Assembly (NCBI GenBank): GCA_905220665.1
Contig: CAJNAR010000152.1
Coordinates: 558,001 to 622,000, forward strand
DNA: 64,000 nt
Reading direction: 5' to 3'
From: Albugo candida
Taxonomy: Eukaryota > Oomycota > Peronosporomycetes > Albuginales > Albuginaceae
Made by a program: the position numbers and the translations under genes. Below the pieces are notes generated by a model. The model ran no database searches. It had not been told where the DNA came from and saw only the letters and a program-made list of their open reading frames with translations. Shown in pieces: positions 10,020 to 21,709 of this stretch. The stretch's first letter is position 1, and each line of letters starts with the position of its first letter.

Positions 10020-12275
10020 TTATTTTGTAATTACCCGAACTCCTAACGCTGTGATATTATGAATATCCTTCGTGCTGGGCTGCCGGATAAACATCATGTT
10101 GAGGGGTATTTTCATGTGATGAGACAAATACTGCACGACATCTGGATATAATAGTCCATTCGTAAGCATGCTGCCGCTTATTTGTACGCTGATAAAATCG
10201 ATCGTGAGCTTCGGGTACATCAGATCAAACATTGCGACCATTTCGCGGAAGTCTTGCAATCGTCCCGCGAGAACCCGTACATCTTTAATTCTTGAATTTT
10301 CTGAAGGGGAATCGGGTACTTCAGGACAAATGTGGACAATACGTAATGTGTGTGTTTGTTCATTGCGTCGGACATACAAGACTGCCTTGTTGATGATAGA
10401 TAGATCAGGATACTTGCAGTAGAAAACGATCGGAGGAGAATGAATTGTTCGTAGTACTCGAACGATTGTCTGGCCGCCTTTTGCTCCTGTTCTTTCGATA
10501 TTGGCGTGCGTTGTTAGCCGACCACAAATTGAGCTTGGTGAGTAGCTTTCTGTGGATGGACAAATTCGTTGCAATGCAAACAAAAGAACGCGGAGGAGGA
10601 ACGTTCGATCTAGCATGATGAAAACAATAGCTGCGAAAACGATAAAGTAGATCGAAAAATACGTCAAAATTGCAGGATCTCCCAACAAGTTTCCACATAA
10701 TCCAACCAAAACCATACAGAAGCCAAAGATACAATTCCACCATGGTGCGGAGATATCACGTGGAATATTCTCCCGCTTGAGCTTTAGTAGCATGCATCCG
10801 AAAGCGAACAGCGCCATGACACCGAGGAAGGCAAACGTGAAGACACCTGCGAGAATGGTGGCATCAGCATTGAGTAAGAGGACCAGACTGGACTGCAATA
10901 CAAAGAATGAAATGATTATGTTGTGATTAGTATGACGATAAGAATTCTCATGCGTGAAAAACTCTGGAAGAACTCGATCATAGGCTAGTCGACGAGCCAA
11001 GCCAGTGATGCCAACGTAAGAGGTTAATACTCCTCCGGCCAAGACAATAAAGGCATCCAAGGAGACCCAAGTAGAAAGAAACTTGCCTCCGCATTCTTCA
11101 GCCATTAATGCCAAAACCACATCTTTATTCGAAATGATGCCACCAGCTCCACCCAATGGAAGCACGGCCAATGCCAAACACGAGAGAGTGAAATTGAAAA
11201 CAGTTGCAAACAGCCACATATTTCGTAATGTTTTACGAAAGACACCTGGTTGTTGCTGTTCAATAAATTGCGCGGAAGTCTCGAAACCGGTGATGCCAAG
11301 CATCGCTGAGCTGTACCCGAAAAAGATAGCGGTCCAGAAGTTACCTTGAAACATCGTTCCGGCGATGTCTATGGAAGGATATGCAGTATTCACGTTATCC
11401 CAAAAAATACCCGGAGTTTTTGTAATGACATGTTTGGCACATATCACACTCAAAAGTGTTAATGTGACAACATGAAAACAAAAGATGAGAAGAGCAATCA
11501 AAGCACTTTCTCCAATACCGACAATTGAAATCCCGGCGAAAAATGATAAGAGGAGAATCGTACTCCAAACGATGGAGACCTCCACTTGCGTATTGAGATA
11601 CTGCACCGCACTAGTCGCAGAGACAACTCCAGTCGCCAAGTATGATATAATGCCAAGTGTTGCGGCTATAGCAGCCGTTCGCTTAGAAGTCGTGTTGAGT
11701 AAAACATTGTACGACCCACCATTTAGTGGTATCGCCGTAACAGCTTCTTCATAGATATAGCGGAAAAAATATAAAACTACGGACACCAAAAGCTGTGCTA
11801 TTGGCATCAGCTTGCCGGACTTTGAAGCAACGATTCCACTCGAGTACAGTACGCTTGCTAAGATGTCGTTTCCACAAATTGCAGTTGAAGGCCATTCCGA
11901 TAGACTGTGAGTCAATTTTTGCTGCTTCTTTTGATCTTCGCAGTACTCCTGTACCTCATGACCAGAAAGATAAATATCTTGGGCAGTTCCAGCAGGAGGG
12001 TACATCCAAAGCGGTACGAAAGAAGTAGAGCCTTCTTTGCGTACAGTTTCGAAAGGTTCAAAGCGAGCTCTTATCTTAAAATTGCGAATATCTGACGATT
12101 TGGACGTCCCGGAGGGATTAGAGGCATTTTTTTCACAACGGTGTCGCAGGTTGCCATTTTCGGATTTGTCTGGTGAAGAAAGCAGCTCGACACACAGCTC
12201 TTCCATCGGACGGCGTCGCGTATTGTACTCTGCAAATATGTTCGACCCGTGTGGGCGAGATGACGCCTTCGTCAT
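10020..12275 (-). CDS. Amino acid/polyamine/organocation (APC) superfamily transporter with C-terminal soluble domain
   Basis: Single exon, 751 residues, ATG at 12275. After about 130 N-terminal hydrophilic residues there is an APC-type core: VLYSSGIVASKSGKLMP as TM1, AVTAIPLNGGSYNVLLNTTS in TM2, a central TM6 region GITGFETSAQFIEQQQPG, and about 12 spans up to residue 590. The last 145 residues (from roughly RVLRTIHSPP) are soluble, with alternating beta/alpha character (VFYCKYPDLSIINKAVLYV, LTIDFISVQISGSMLTNG), resembling the cytosolic regulatory domains seen in some bacterial and stramenopile APC carriers. Substrate cannot be read; amino acids or polyamines are the family norm. Confidence 0.85.
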   Translation of the reverse strand: MTKASSRPHGSNIFAEYNTRRRPMEELCVELLSSPDKSENGNLRHRCEKNASNPSGTSKSSDIRNFKIRARFEPFETVRKEGSTSFVPLWMYPPAGTAQDIYLSGHEVQEYCEDQKKQQKLTHSLSEWPSTAICGNDILASVLYSSGIVASKSGKLMPIAQLLVSVVLYFFRYIYEEAVTAIPLNGGSYNVLLNTTSKRTAAIAATLGIISYLATGVVSATSAVQYLNTQVEVSIVWSTILLLSFFAGISIVGIGESALIALLIFCFHVVTLTLLSVICAKHVITKTPGIFWDNVNTAYPSIDIAGTMFQGNFWTAIFFGYSSAMLGITGFETSAQFIEQQQPGVFRKTLRNMWLFATVFNFTLSCLALAVLPLGGAGGIISNKDVVLALMAEECGGKFLSTWVSLDAFIVLAGGVLTSYVGITGLARRLAYDRVLPEFFTHENSYRHTNHNIIISFFVLQSSLVLLLNADATILAGVFTFAFLGVMALFAFGCMLLKLKRENIPRDISAPWWNCIFGFCMVLVGLCGNLLGDPAILTYFSIYFIVFAAIVFIMLDRTFLLRVLLFALQRICPSTESYSPSSICGRLTTHANIERTGAKGGQTIVRVLRTIHSPPIVFYCKYPDLSIINKAVLYVRRNEQTHTLRIVHICPEVPDSPSENSRIKDVRVLAGRLQDFREMVAMFDLMYPKLTIDFISVQISGSMLTNGLLYPDVVQYLSHHMKIPLNMMFIRQPSTKDIHNITALGVRVITK

Positions 12276-13394
12276 GTAATCGATCTCGTCTCACTGGTCA
12301 GACTGTATGACAAAGTAAGCGACTCGATCATGCTATCTTTAATTGGAATTCATAGATGCGCCGCTTCTAAGTCCAATTTATATTGCAGCATATGCGAGAT
12401 TGGGCTATGTTCGCATTTGGTGACAAGAACAAGGTCAGTTTGAAGTAAAGGTTCCATTAAAAGACCAAACCGGCAATTATCCTGTGCTTTACGCAATGCA
12501 CACTCCGACTTGTAGTCATATTGTTTAGTGATTGAGTCAAGATATCAAAAGAGGTCTTGTTACCGAAAATTTACGCTTTGTCATGCTGTACCGTTCCGTT
12601 TGATTTCGGAGCGGCTGGTATCTTTTTGATGAATGTATCTACTTCTCGCTGAAACCCCTCTCAATTCATCTGCTCATACTTGGCAGATCAACGTAGTATC
12701 TTGCCCCGCAGCATTCATATATCGAGCGGAGGGCTTGTCACGCTACTAGATGGCATGCCTTCCTCTCAAAACAGTGCAAGATAAGAAGTACTACCCGCTG
12801 AAGACATATAGCGAATCACATGACCCTGCTTGACAACCGAGATCTGGTATTTCCTCGATCGAAATGAGCTTTTCTTGGCCAAGATCTGGCTCCAGACACC
12901 GACGAAGCGCTGATATAGTAAATATAGTGAAGTACTTCGTGCTCCACTACTGATGGTAGCATAGACGCTTAAGGCCGAACGCAGGAATTTGATTGATAGA
13001 CTTTTTTGGGAATATTGGTTTGTCAAATCCCACCAGATCTTGTATAGGGCGCAATCATTACGAAGAAATTTGCTTTCTTATGTAATAGCGTGCATTATAG
13101 AGAATATGGTGCAGTCGCGTCAATTATGGACATTTGCGTGTACAGGGCTTTTGGTTGACACCACCACCTTTTATTTAAGTAATCGATGACGTACTACGAT
13201 ATAAAACTTGTATTTGTGTTTAAATACACATTTAGATTCAGACACGACGCCATTAAGGTGGTTTCTAGCTTCTATGAGATCATGACCCACATTACTTAAA
13301 CGCAATCAAGAGTGGTCAGAAGCCCACCGCTGACCTTGTATTGCTACCAATACGACGGCGACAGCGACCGGAAATAAATACCAGTGTAACGAGT
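12276..13394. other. Intergenic region, no confident gene
   Basis: About 1.1 kb between the transporter start and the small gene ending at 13395. Two overlapping frames (12766-13026 minus, 12989-13189 plus) start at or near non-ATG codons or lack any motif; neither shows a clear start plus splice context. It presumably includes the transporter promoter. Confidence 0.3.
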
Positions 13395-13712
13395 CTAGTC
13401 GAAATTCACTTGACCTGTGACGATGTCTCCTAACCAAAACACTAGATCATTCCATGGAATATCTTCGGTCATTGGTTCCCGGAGTGGTTCGGTCATACTG
13501 GGAGGAAAATCCACGGAGGGCATACTGTAGTGGTCACCATATTCTGCACAAGATGAGCTGTCTCGATGGCGTTGCGTTAGTCCAGGTGTGGGCTCATACA
13601 TGCTGGTCGAGTCCACGTAATCTGAATTAGACGGTTCAGTAAGTCCATTTGCTGCTGCATCTATTCGATTAGTTTCCTTCTTCGTCACTGTTGCGCAATA
13701 TGTACTACACAT
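13395..13712 (-). CDS. Small acidic protein, unknown function
   Basis: The ATG at 13712 gives 105 residues (MCSTYCATVTKKETNRIDAA...) ending WLGDIVTGQVNFD. The frame continues upstream to about 13841 but that part is reached only through sequence that looks like UTR or intron (pyrimidine stretch, cacacaag). It is rich in Ser, Pro, Asp and Met, with no signal peptide from this start and no domain. Coding status is moderate. Confidence 0.4.
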   Translation of the reverse strand: MCSTYCATVTKKETNRIDAAANGLTEPSNSDYVDSTSMYEPTPGLTQRHRDSSSCAEYGDHYSMPSVDFPPSMTEPLREPMTEDIPWNDLVFWLGDIVTGQVNFD

Positions 13713-14375
13713 TTTGATGTTTGCAGAGATGAGATGTCTTGTGTGAGAATAAAAAAATGAGCAGGTGCAGAAGAAAAGTTCTACTTTGATCTTGTGACTC
13801 TTACATCGTTGAATCACTGCGACTTTGTATCGGTACGACAAAATCAGCGAAAAAAAAGAGACCGTTTACGCTGAACTGGCATTACAATCTTTTTTTACCG
13901 CAGCGACAGTACGGATCCAGCTGTGCGAGAGAAATGTAGCCCTCTTGCATGTATAATGCGGTGCGACTCGATCGACTTTTGAGTGTAAGTGTCCCGGCCA
14001 CTACCCTATATATACAACGTAGGTAAAATACCTTTCTCCTATGTGACCTGCCTGTGACAGCCAAAAAATCGTATACAGCCGTTGCTAGACGTTACTTACT
14101 TACACCGTCGAAAATTCAAATCCAAATATGGGAAGGGCCAGGTCTGCTGGTTTTATTATCACCAATCAAGCTTCGGCATATGAGGGTTTAAAGTTGTGTA
14201 CAGGCTCAACCCTCCTATTCGTGATGAGATACACTAGGGGAGACAGGAGAGACGAAAGTCCCTGAGCCATTTTTCGTCGAGCCTTTTTATTATCGTGTAA
14301 TTTAATTAAACAGAAAATTTGGATGGCAAAAACAAAACGCTAGCTTGTAAAATTGCATCGCTTTTACGTCATATC
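13713..14375. other. Intergenic region, no confident gene
   Basis: About 660 bp between the small gene and the 3' end of the CC1-box gene B, both on the minus strand. A 60-codon frame at 13882-14064 has no supporting features. Nothing else is seen. Confidence 0.3.
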
Positions 14376-16317
14376 TTATCCGTATAGAAATTGCGTTTCA
14401 CCCCGAAGGAAGCGACTGACGACACCTCGCACTCCCCTCATACACTCCATTTGTGAGCAATCAGGATTTGACTCTGTTTTTTCCGTAAACGGCTGTTCCG
14501 TCGACAGCTGCTCTAGAAAAGGAAAGTAGTTGGTTGAAATTGGTACCTCTTCAGTCGATTCAGATAATGTTGGACATGTGGTGGAGCCGTCTATACTATC
14601 TCTTTTGAGTATCAAGTCTGATACAATCTGCTTGCTGTCCCGCCGCTTGATGGTAATTGAAACTCCGTGCTTCTCCTTCAATATTGGCACGAGCAGTTGA
14701 ATAAATCCTGCTGCCACTTCGCTCGGTAATTTATTTAACCTGAGTGCATTTGTTTCTGCGCTCTTTTGTGTCGTTGCGTGCAGCCAGTCGGCTAGCCGGC
14801 TAATTTCCGCCTTGTCCGAAGTCCAATGTTGTATGAGACACATGATGAGAGGCGAATTTAAATCGCTTGGTGGAGCCGGATAGAATGTCTCCTCCACGAA
14901 CCAGCCCTCGCTGAGCTCATCCGCTAAAGCAACAAGTCGTCACAAATGGGTACCATACGTGTATAGAAGGGAGTCGTACAGTTATCATGATCGAATCGAG
15001 GGCAAACTAAAGCTTTCATTTGATGCTGTAGTTGCTCTGTCAACTTTGCAATCTCCTGCTGAGCCACTCGATTACAATCTTCAAGTGCCTTTTGAGACGA
15101 TTTGGCAGCGTAGTATTGCTGATTTGCTCGTTCGAGAAAAAGGTCTTTCTTCCGAAATTCTGCAAGCAAATTCTGATACGCTGCCGTATTTAAACCTTCA
15201 TCAAGATGGTTGTCGACGCCATCGGACCACTCGCTCAGTTGAGGATCATGCTTAATATACTCGTTGCCGATACCAGAAAATGCTGCGTGTTTTTGCATCT
15301 TCAAATCTCGAAGTTCTTTTTCTAAACGAGCATTCGACTCAAGAAGTTCTGTTCCAAGAGATGCTGGAATGTCATGTTCCTTGTTACACGTGCAATCCGA
15401 TGAGAACGGTCTAGATTCCGCGATTTGCTATATGCATGAAAAAGTTATATAAAGTATGTGAGACTTGCATTTTCTTGAATTACCTTGTACATCTGAATCA
15501 TTGATTGCTGGCTGTTAACTACCTTTTTTGCCTCTTTGAGTTCATAACGCAGGGACTGATTCAAATCTTGTAATTCTGCGTTTTGGATCTCCAAATTATT
15601 TTTCATGCAATTATGAGCGGACAAAGTAACCGAATTCCGTCGCAATGATTTAGCGTCTTCGAGTGCGTTTTTCAACTGCACCTGCAAAGCCTCAATCTCC
15701 TGCGCGCTTTTCTTCCATTTCTTGTTCAATTCAAGGTATTCCAGCGCTATCTGTTCCTCTGCATCGGATGTACTGAGGATCATAGCATTAATATCTGAGC
15801 GATTCGACCTGGGCTTGTCCACACAAGAATGGTTATCAGCAACTGCCTCGTCGCAACGTTGCTCCAACTTGGCACATTTCTCTTGTACACTTGCCAAATC
15901 CTGTCGTAGCCGCTCTTCCTGCTCTACCAATTGCACCACAAGGGCCGATTTATCTCTAAACGCAAGCTCAAGAGAATTGAGCTCCGTATAACTATGCTTG
16001 CGTTCTTCTACAGAATTCTGGATCACTATTTTCTGCTCCTCCAACTTCTCACACAAAGACATTTTTTCACGTGTCAATACTTCAAGCTGGGCTTGCAACG
16101 CGCAATTTTCTGCTTGTAGCTCTTCATTCTTTTCCAAAAGCAATATGCCTGCTCGAGCAGCACGTTTGAGTTCATCTTCTTCATCAGGTTGTTGATACAT
16201 TCGACAATCTACTGAATAGAATAAGTGCTTGTGTAGATATATATAACCTGATTGAATTGAGTAATTGAGTGTACCTGCTTCAACGAAATTATCGCCAGGG
16301 TTACACATTGATACCAT
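14376..16317 (-). CDS. Coiled-coil protein with dynein-adaptor CC1-like box (copy B)
   Basis: Four exons predicted: 16317-16275, 16211-15484, 15427-14980 and 14923-14376, introns 63, 56, 56 and 56 nt at most, all phases consistent. Near the N terminus ELKRAARAGILLLEKNEEL matches the AAxxGxxLLExN CC1-box pattern of dynein-dynactin adaptors. About 350 residues of coiled coil follow (AENCALQAQLEVLTREK through AQQEIAKLTEQLQHQMK). The last 100 residues form a compact block (LIQHWTSDKAEISRLADWL, LPSEVAAGFIQLLVPILKE, KQIVSDLIL) that is clearly related to the end of copy C (30049-31917). An adaptor linking dynein to cargo is the obvious hypothesis; cargo is unknown. Confidence 0.74.
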
Positions 16318-16494
16318 GTCTAGGTATCCCCAAGACAAAATCTTAATGTTGTAGTAGTCGGAATGTCAAGTTCAATAAATCCCGGAGCTTTTCCGGTGTG
16401 CTTTTTCTACTTGCTTCCAATTCCAAAAAAACATCGAATAAGAACCGGTATTCCACCCGCATACCACCCTCATCTGAGAACTTATTCTATCATC

Positions 16495-17309
16495 ATGATG
16501 ATGACAAAGCATTCTCTAAGGCGACAGATGGCATCAGCTTTACGAGAAATCGGACCAGTTGAAATACAGAATCAGAGTCAATGCATTGCAAATAACATAT
16601 GCAAAATGTCTATTTTCAGAAAAGCTACTGCAATCTGTGTCTACTTGAATATGCCGCAAAGCGAAGCTACCACCGATGCTATTTTGGAGTACGCGTTTGA
16701 AGCGAAAAAAACAGTTTACGTTCCCAAAATAATTGGAAAAAATGCGAAAGATATGGTGATGGTGAAAGTAGTGTCGTTCCAGGATATTGCGACTTTCCCA
16801 AAGGTTGTTTGCGATAGTGGAATTACACTTCATCATACTCGATACTGTCTGTCTATGATAATGATCGCGTGCATGCTATTGGACAGGACAAGTGGTCTAT
16901 TCCAGATCCTCATCCATTACTATGTGGAAAAAGGCGCCTAGACCCACTAGATTCGTTAGATTTGGACCTAATCATCGTACCCGGAGTAGCGTTTGATCGG
17001 ACAGGAGCGCGACTCGGCCACGGCAAAGGATACTATGGTATGAATTGAGACTTTTGGGTGACTAAAATCCAAATTTTATTTGTGTTATAGATTGCTACTT
17101 GCAGCGCTTGAAAGAAACGTATTGTTCAAGCGGTATTTCTGCACCAAAAACAATCGTACGTTTACGAATCAAGCAAAGATTGATATAATGCTCATGCATA
17201 TTCTCAGGGAATCGGATTTAGTTGTCAACTGCTATCTAATGTGCCAACAAGTTCACATGATCAACTGCTAGATTACATTGTGACACCCTCAGAAACCATA
17301 ACTTTGTAG
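16495..17309 (+). CDS. MTHFS: 5-formyltetrahydrofolate cyclo-ligase
   Basis: Four exons predicted: to 16803, 16887-17037, 17091-17155, 17208-17309. From the MMMTKHSLRRQM start at 16495 the product is 208 residues, the usual size; an earlier ATG at 16363 in the same exon would add 44 residues that could be a targeting sequence. Family motifs are visible: AICVYLNMPQSEATTD, a DKWSIPDP segment, LDLIIVPGVAFDRTGARLG and HGKGYYDCYL, the substrate and nucleotide-binding blocks. The enzyme converts 5-formyl-THF plus ATP to 5,10-methenyl-THF in folate one-carbon metabolism. The first intron has a weak GTTGTT donor, so its exact edge is uncertain. Its last exon overlaps the 3' end of the minus-strand gene at 17273-17681. 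Confidence 0.88.
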
Positions 17310-17681
17310 TCTACTTGGATTAGACTCGCGATTTTCACGATGATCCTTTCTGCCGTAGTTCTTGTATTATGAGAAATTCTTCGTTTCAAGTCATCTTGAG
17401 CTTTCTCAACATGAAGCAGAGCTGCCAATTGCATATCCTACCACGAGTTATCCGAGCCCATAGTGGGCAAATACGTGCTGATCCTGAGTTCTCTGAAAGC
17501 GATAGAGTGTGGAAACAAACAAAAATTGCCAGCACGTGAGCCACCGACTCAATAACAAACCAATCATATGTTCCTTGGTAAAGAAGGAATTACGATCATC
17601 TCGTTTATTTACTGGCAATTCTCGTCCTGAATACAGTCTATTCACTACTAAGTAAAATCTTTGAAGAACTCGCGTCGCCAT
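17273..17681 (-). CDS. Small spliced protein, unknown function
   Basis: The ATG at 17681 starts MATRVLQRFYLVVNRLYSG, followed by NKRDDRNSFFTKEHMIG. A 37-nt intron (gtattt...ggtag) would join it to DMQLAALLHVEKAQDDLKRR and a basic, helix-rich end stopping at 17273. An alternative longer intron starting in the GTTTGTT before LLLSRW is possible. The N terminus has the Arg-rich, acid-free look of a mitochondrial presequence. The start lies just downstream of the amidase stop on the same strand, and the 3' end overlaps the MTHFS gene by about 37 bp antisense. No family recognised. Confidence 0.42.
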
Positions 17682-17733
17682 TGTGCAAAGGTTGAATTTG
17701 TACCGACAAACAGGCTCTCTTTTAACGGTACAT

Positions 17734-19729
17734 TTACTCATTATTAGCTATCTCGTCATTGGTAGCAATCTTCCTCGCTCGATCCAAAATGGAGAAGAAG
17801 ACTTCGGGTCGCTTCATTTGCGACCCGTATAGTAGTTCGGTCGTGTGTGCAACTCTGAAAAGTACATCCTCATTCCAATGTCTTGCTTGGAATTGAACTG
17901 ACAAAGGTAGCCCTTGCGAGTCGTATCCAATGGGTACAGCGATTCCAGGCACACCCACAAGGTTGGCGTACATAGAAAAGCGGAAAATGTCACTCGATTG
18001 TTCCGTGTTCAGTACTCCAGCATCATGAGAGTCTGCCGAAATTTTTGGTGCTGTAATTCCCGTTGTAGGGGACATAAAAATATCGACTTTATCAAATATT
18101 TCTTCTCGAATCTGACGCAATGCAAAAGCACGGACTTTTTGGGCGGATGTATAATCCAATGCTGAGTAATGCCGAGCTAGTGCCAACAAAATGCGGGCTT
18201 CAGGCCCCATCGCACTGATATGTTGAAGTTGTGAATCCAGCGCGGAAGACATTTCAGATAAAATTGTCAATGTATGTGCCAGCATTACTGTGTGATAGTG
18301 ATGTAATTCAACTGGAACAATCTGAGCGCCCTTATTTTGCAGTTTCTGGCGGACACGGCGAATGGAATCGGCTACTTCTGGGGATGCATGGTTTGTGAGA
18401 GCTTCAAAGTACCCGATTTTCACACCGGCAAGGCTTTCTGTCTTCTCAAAAGAGCTCACATCAGCCCGTGGTTGACTGCGGCCACGAGGAAAGCTATCAT
18501 GACTACCACTAATGATAGCATAAGCGATAGCAGTATCGCGGACCGAGTTTGCTATCGGACCAAAATGACTGACAGAGTTGATCTCCCTCGGTAAGCTTGG
18601 AACACGCTGGAAAGTTGGTTTTAGACCAACAACTCCACAAAATGAAGCCGGGATTCGTATCGAACCACCTCCATCAACAGCCAGTGCTAGCGGCACTATT
18701 CCTGAAGCCACTGCAGCAGCGGAGCCACTGGATGAACCACCAGTATAGTGACTAACATTATAAGGATTTCTCGGGGTACCATAATGCAAATTGAATCCAG
18801 TGACCCCTGCACCCACCTCGTGCATATTGGTCTTTCCAACAATGATAGCGCCCGCGCCTCTTAGTCTTGCTACAGATGGGCTGTCTATCTTTGCAGGCCA
18901 AGGGGATTTGGGAAGCCTAGTACCGTACGTAGTAGGATAGCCCATCACATCAATTTCATCTTTAACTGCCACAGGAACACCATCAAGTACCCCAAGCGTT
19001 GCGCCTTTCGCGTAACGTTTAGTGGAGTTTCTTGCTTGTTCGAGGAAGTTTTCTCTGTTAATGGCAATAAAAATCCGTAAGGGGTGACTACCCTCTTCAG
19101 ATTCTTCGATCGCCGCCAGAACAGCCTCTGCAACGTCCAAAGGAGTGATCTCTCCGCTTTGATAACGGCTTGTGTAATCTGCAATTGACCAGTACTTAAA
19201 CGCGCCGTCTTTTGCGTTTATGTTCTTTGCGGAAGTTAAAAGGGTGAGCGCATTCACCCCACTCGAAGCTCTTTCCAATTGAGAGGCTTCCGGCTCCACA
19301 TATGGGTAGTACACTGGAGCATCAGGTAGGATGGACGCTAATCTGTGAGGACCAGGTAAAATTAGCAAAATGACTGCTTTCGAATGGTTCAGTCTCCCTT
19401 ACTTGCGAACGTCGGAGTATTGTAGGTCACGCATCAAATAAGTCGAAAATATACTTCCGATGACCGGGGTTCCCATCAATATGGCTAGAAACTGTAAATG
19501 ATGGATCAAATCAAAGATATTAGTTAGGGTAAGAAAAAAGAGCGACCTTCAATGGTGGTCCTGTGAGCCTTGGGCTTATCATCGATAGTGCTTTATACGG
19601 TGATGATACACCAATTGTACCTCGCGAGGAACTGATATCATCGACTTCCAGATACAATAGTAAAGAGATAGTTGCAGCAAGCAGAGCCACAGAGATGATA
19701 GAAGGTCGTAACCAAGACGACATATACAT
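17734..19729 (-). CDS. Amidase-signature hydrolase, fatty acid amide hydrolase-like
   Basis: Three exons predicted: 19729-19547, 19491-19403, 19342-17734, introns 55 and 60 nt, 626 residues. An N-terminal hydrophobic helix ([18 protein letters not shown]) would anchor it to a membrane as in FAAH. The amidase signature is intact: [11 protein letters not shown] with the catalytic Lys, [14 protein letters not shown] with the two active Ser residues, and a Gly-rich [21 protein letters not shown] block. The family hydrolyses fatty acyl amides such as N-acylethanolamines; the true substrate is unknown. A possible further upstream exon is suggested by an acceptor-like CTAACctgaggcgcag just 5' of the start. 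Convergent neighbour MTHFS; divergent neighbour the JmjC gene. Confidence 0.87.
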
Positions 19730-20283
19730 CCCGGAACGCGAAATGCTTCTGCGCCTCAGGTTAGTATTTGCAGCAATTGGCCAAAATGATCGATGATATG
19801 ACAAGCATCTCTATAGGCAAGAAAGGCATTATAGAGGCGGCCAATGGTACAGGCCAAATAGGGAAGGTCAGCGTGACACCAGTATCGGCAACTCTATGAG
19901 CCATCCTACAGCGCTGGATAAAGTTAAGTACTTGAAATTGCACGTAGCTGCTGAAAATTCTCACAGAATGCTTGCATAGAGAAGAATAGAACTATTAGAG
20001 ATCTAGATAATTTCGTTTTGGAGCAACGATCTTGTCCGTAAAGAATGCATTGAGATACTTTATATTCTAAATGAGCTGATGAAAAGCTAGTTCACTGTCT
20101 GTTTTCAACCATAGATAAGGGTGTATCTGTCACTGCCATGCTGGCAAAACGTTCCCAAGAGAGTTATAAAATTGGTTTCCCTTCAAAACTGGGTCATACA
20201 CAATTCTACATAAAGGTGCAATTTGTGCATGTCATGAGTCATCATTTCCTTAAGACTTTCGTGGAAAATTATCCAATTAGCGA
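19730..20283. promoter_or_regulatory. Divergent region between amidase and JmjC genes
   Basis: About 550 bp upstream of both genes. A minus-strand frame (19964-19761) contains a protein-like hydrophobic stretch (FPIWPVPLAASIMPFLPIE) and could be an upstream exon of the amidase gene, but it starts at GTG and I could not join it. Otherwise promoter and 5' UTR sequence. Confidence 0.3.
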
Positions 20284-21709
20284 ATGAGCGCATCATCGGA
20301 GACATCAAGCGCGGCAAGAATACCAATTCTGCTGCAAAATTTTGCCAGGTCGTGCTGTGACTGTGAACATCATTTCGCGCCGCTACAGATTCAGAATATT
20401 TCTGGTATTGAGGAGCACAAGGACACTGGTGAGATCGCTCTATGTAGAGACTCAACGTGAATCTACTTTCCTACTACAACCGCCTTCAGTTGTAGACGTC
20501 GCCATCAAAAATGTAAGCGACAAAGTCTACTCAGGAGATGAACGCAAAAGACAGAGTGTGGAAATGAAATTTGGCGATTATATTACGTATTACACGGCGA
20601 AATACACGAATAATAATCACTGGCTGTGCTCCGTGTCGGATCTAGAATTTTATTTGTGTCAGTGCCCAATGTTCGTCGATGAAGAAACCATTGAGAAGGG
20701 TGTTTCGATGAAAACAAGCCTTCCCAAGCTCATGCAGCATTTCCAAATGTATACTGTTGCATTTAGTCATTTCAGAAGGTTTAATCGGGTTATTTATCGT
20801 GTAGACCAGATTTGTTAGAACGTGAAAAAGTCTCGCAGATCAATTTTTGGATGGCTGCTGCTCCGAGTCAAACTAATATCCATTACGACGCGTATCAAAA
20901 CATTTTGGTCGTTTTGAGTGGTAAAAAGGTCGTGACGCTCTATCCACCATCAGAATATGCAAAACTTCATCCATATCCGATTTATTCTGAGTCATCAAAC
21001 CATAGTCAAGTAAAATCTCATACAACGCAGAGCTCAATGCATAGTACTTTCGAAAAAGCAGATAAAATGGTGTTGAGCGTGGGAGCCGGAAGTATGTTGC
21101 AAATGATCTTTATTTCTGAAGTTAACTGGACATAACACGATGTTAGGCGCCGTATTCATTCCGGAAGGGTGGTGGCACCAGGTGAGATCTGATAGTTTTA
21201 CCATAGCAATCAACTACTGGTACAATGGATTGAGACAACAGCTATTGGATAATCCTTTAGCCCAAGCTTACTACTCTCGCATTTTGGCTCAAGACCTACT
21301 CAAAAAAGAGTGTGACGAGTATATATCTCGAATAAGACAAAAACCGGATCGTTCTATAGGCGCTGGGGAGGTTGTTGCCCGAATAATCGAAGTCAGCTTG
21401 CATACTTCGCGAGAAGGTCATCTCATCCCACTTGAATCTGTGATGCTTTATGAAGTATTACTAAATCTAGCCAGAAACCACATCATACTTTGGAAAGATC
21501 TTCTCAGTTGTGCTTCCGCTGAATTAGTGGCGGTTCTTTTGCACGAATGGGAATCAAATGAGATGTTTGATTCTGAATTCTATGCGGTGATATTTTCTCC
21601 GTGGGGTTCCGAGGATGAGAAAGCGATGATTCAAGCTGATATGATGAGAAAACGAGACAACTTTCGTCAGAAAGTATGGTATCAGCTAGCTAAACCATTA
21701 TTTGGCTAA
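20284..21709 (+). CDS. JmjC-domain 2-oxoglutarate/Fe(II) oxygenase
   Basis: Four exons predicted: 20284-20348, 20389-20748, 20805-21091, 21147-21709, introns 40, 56 and 55 nt, 424 residues. The JmjC core reads INFWMAAAPSQTNIHYDAYQN (iron ligands His and Asp of HxD), LVVLSGKKVVTLYPP, and AVFIPEGWWHQVRSD carrying the distal His ligand, restored only by splicing. This is the small-JmjC layout of TYW5, JMJD7/JMJD8 and HIF1AN-like hydroxylases rather than chromatin demethylases: no PHD or JmjN. The first intron is short (40 nt) and the N-terminal 50 residues are the least certain. The 150 residues after the core are helical and unassigned. Substrate unknown. Confidence 0.8.

Noticed and set aside
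12766..13189. Two overlapping frames between transporter and small gene
   Set aside because: No motif, poor start context; random open frames of this length are expected.
19563..19796. Plus-strand frame over the amidase 5' exon
   Set aside because: Shadow of the amidase first exon, which has a membrane anchor and joins in frame.
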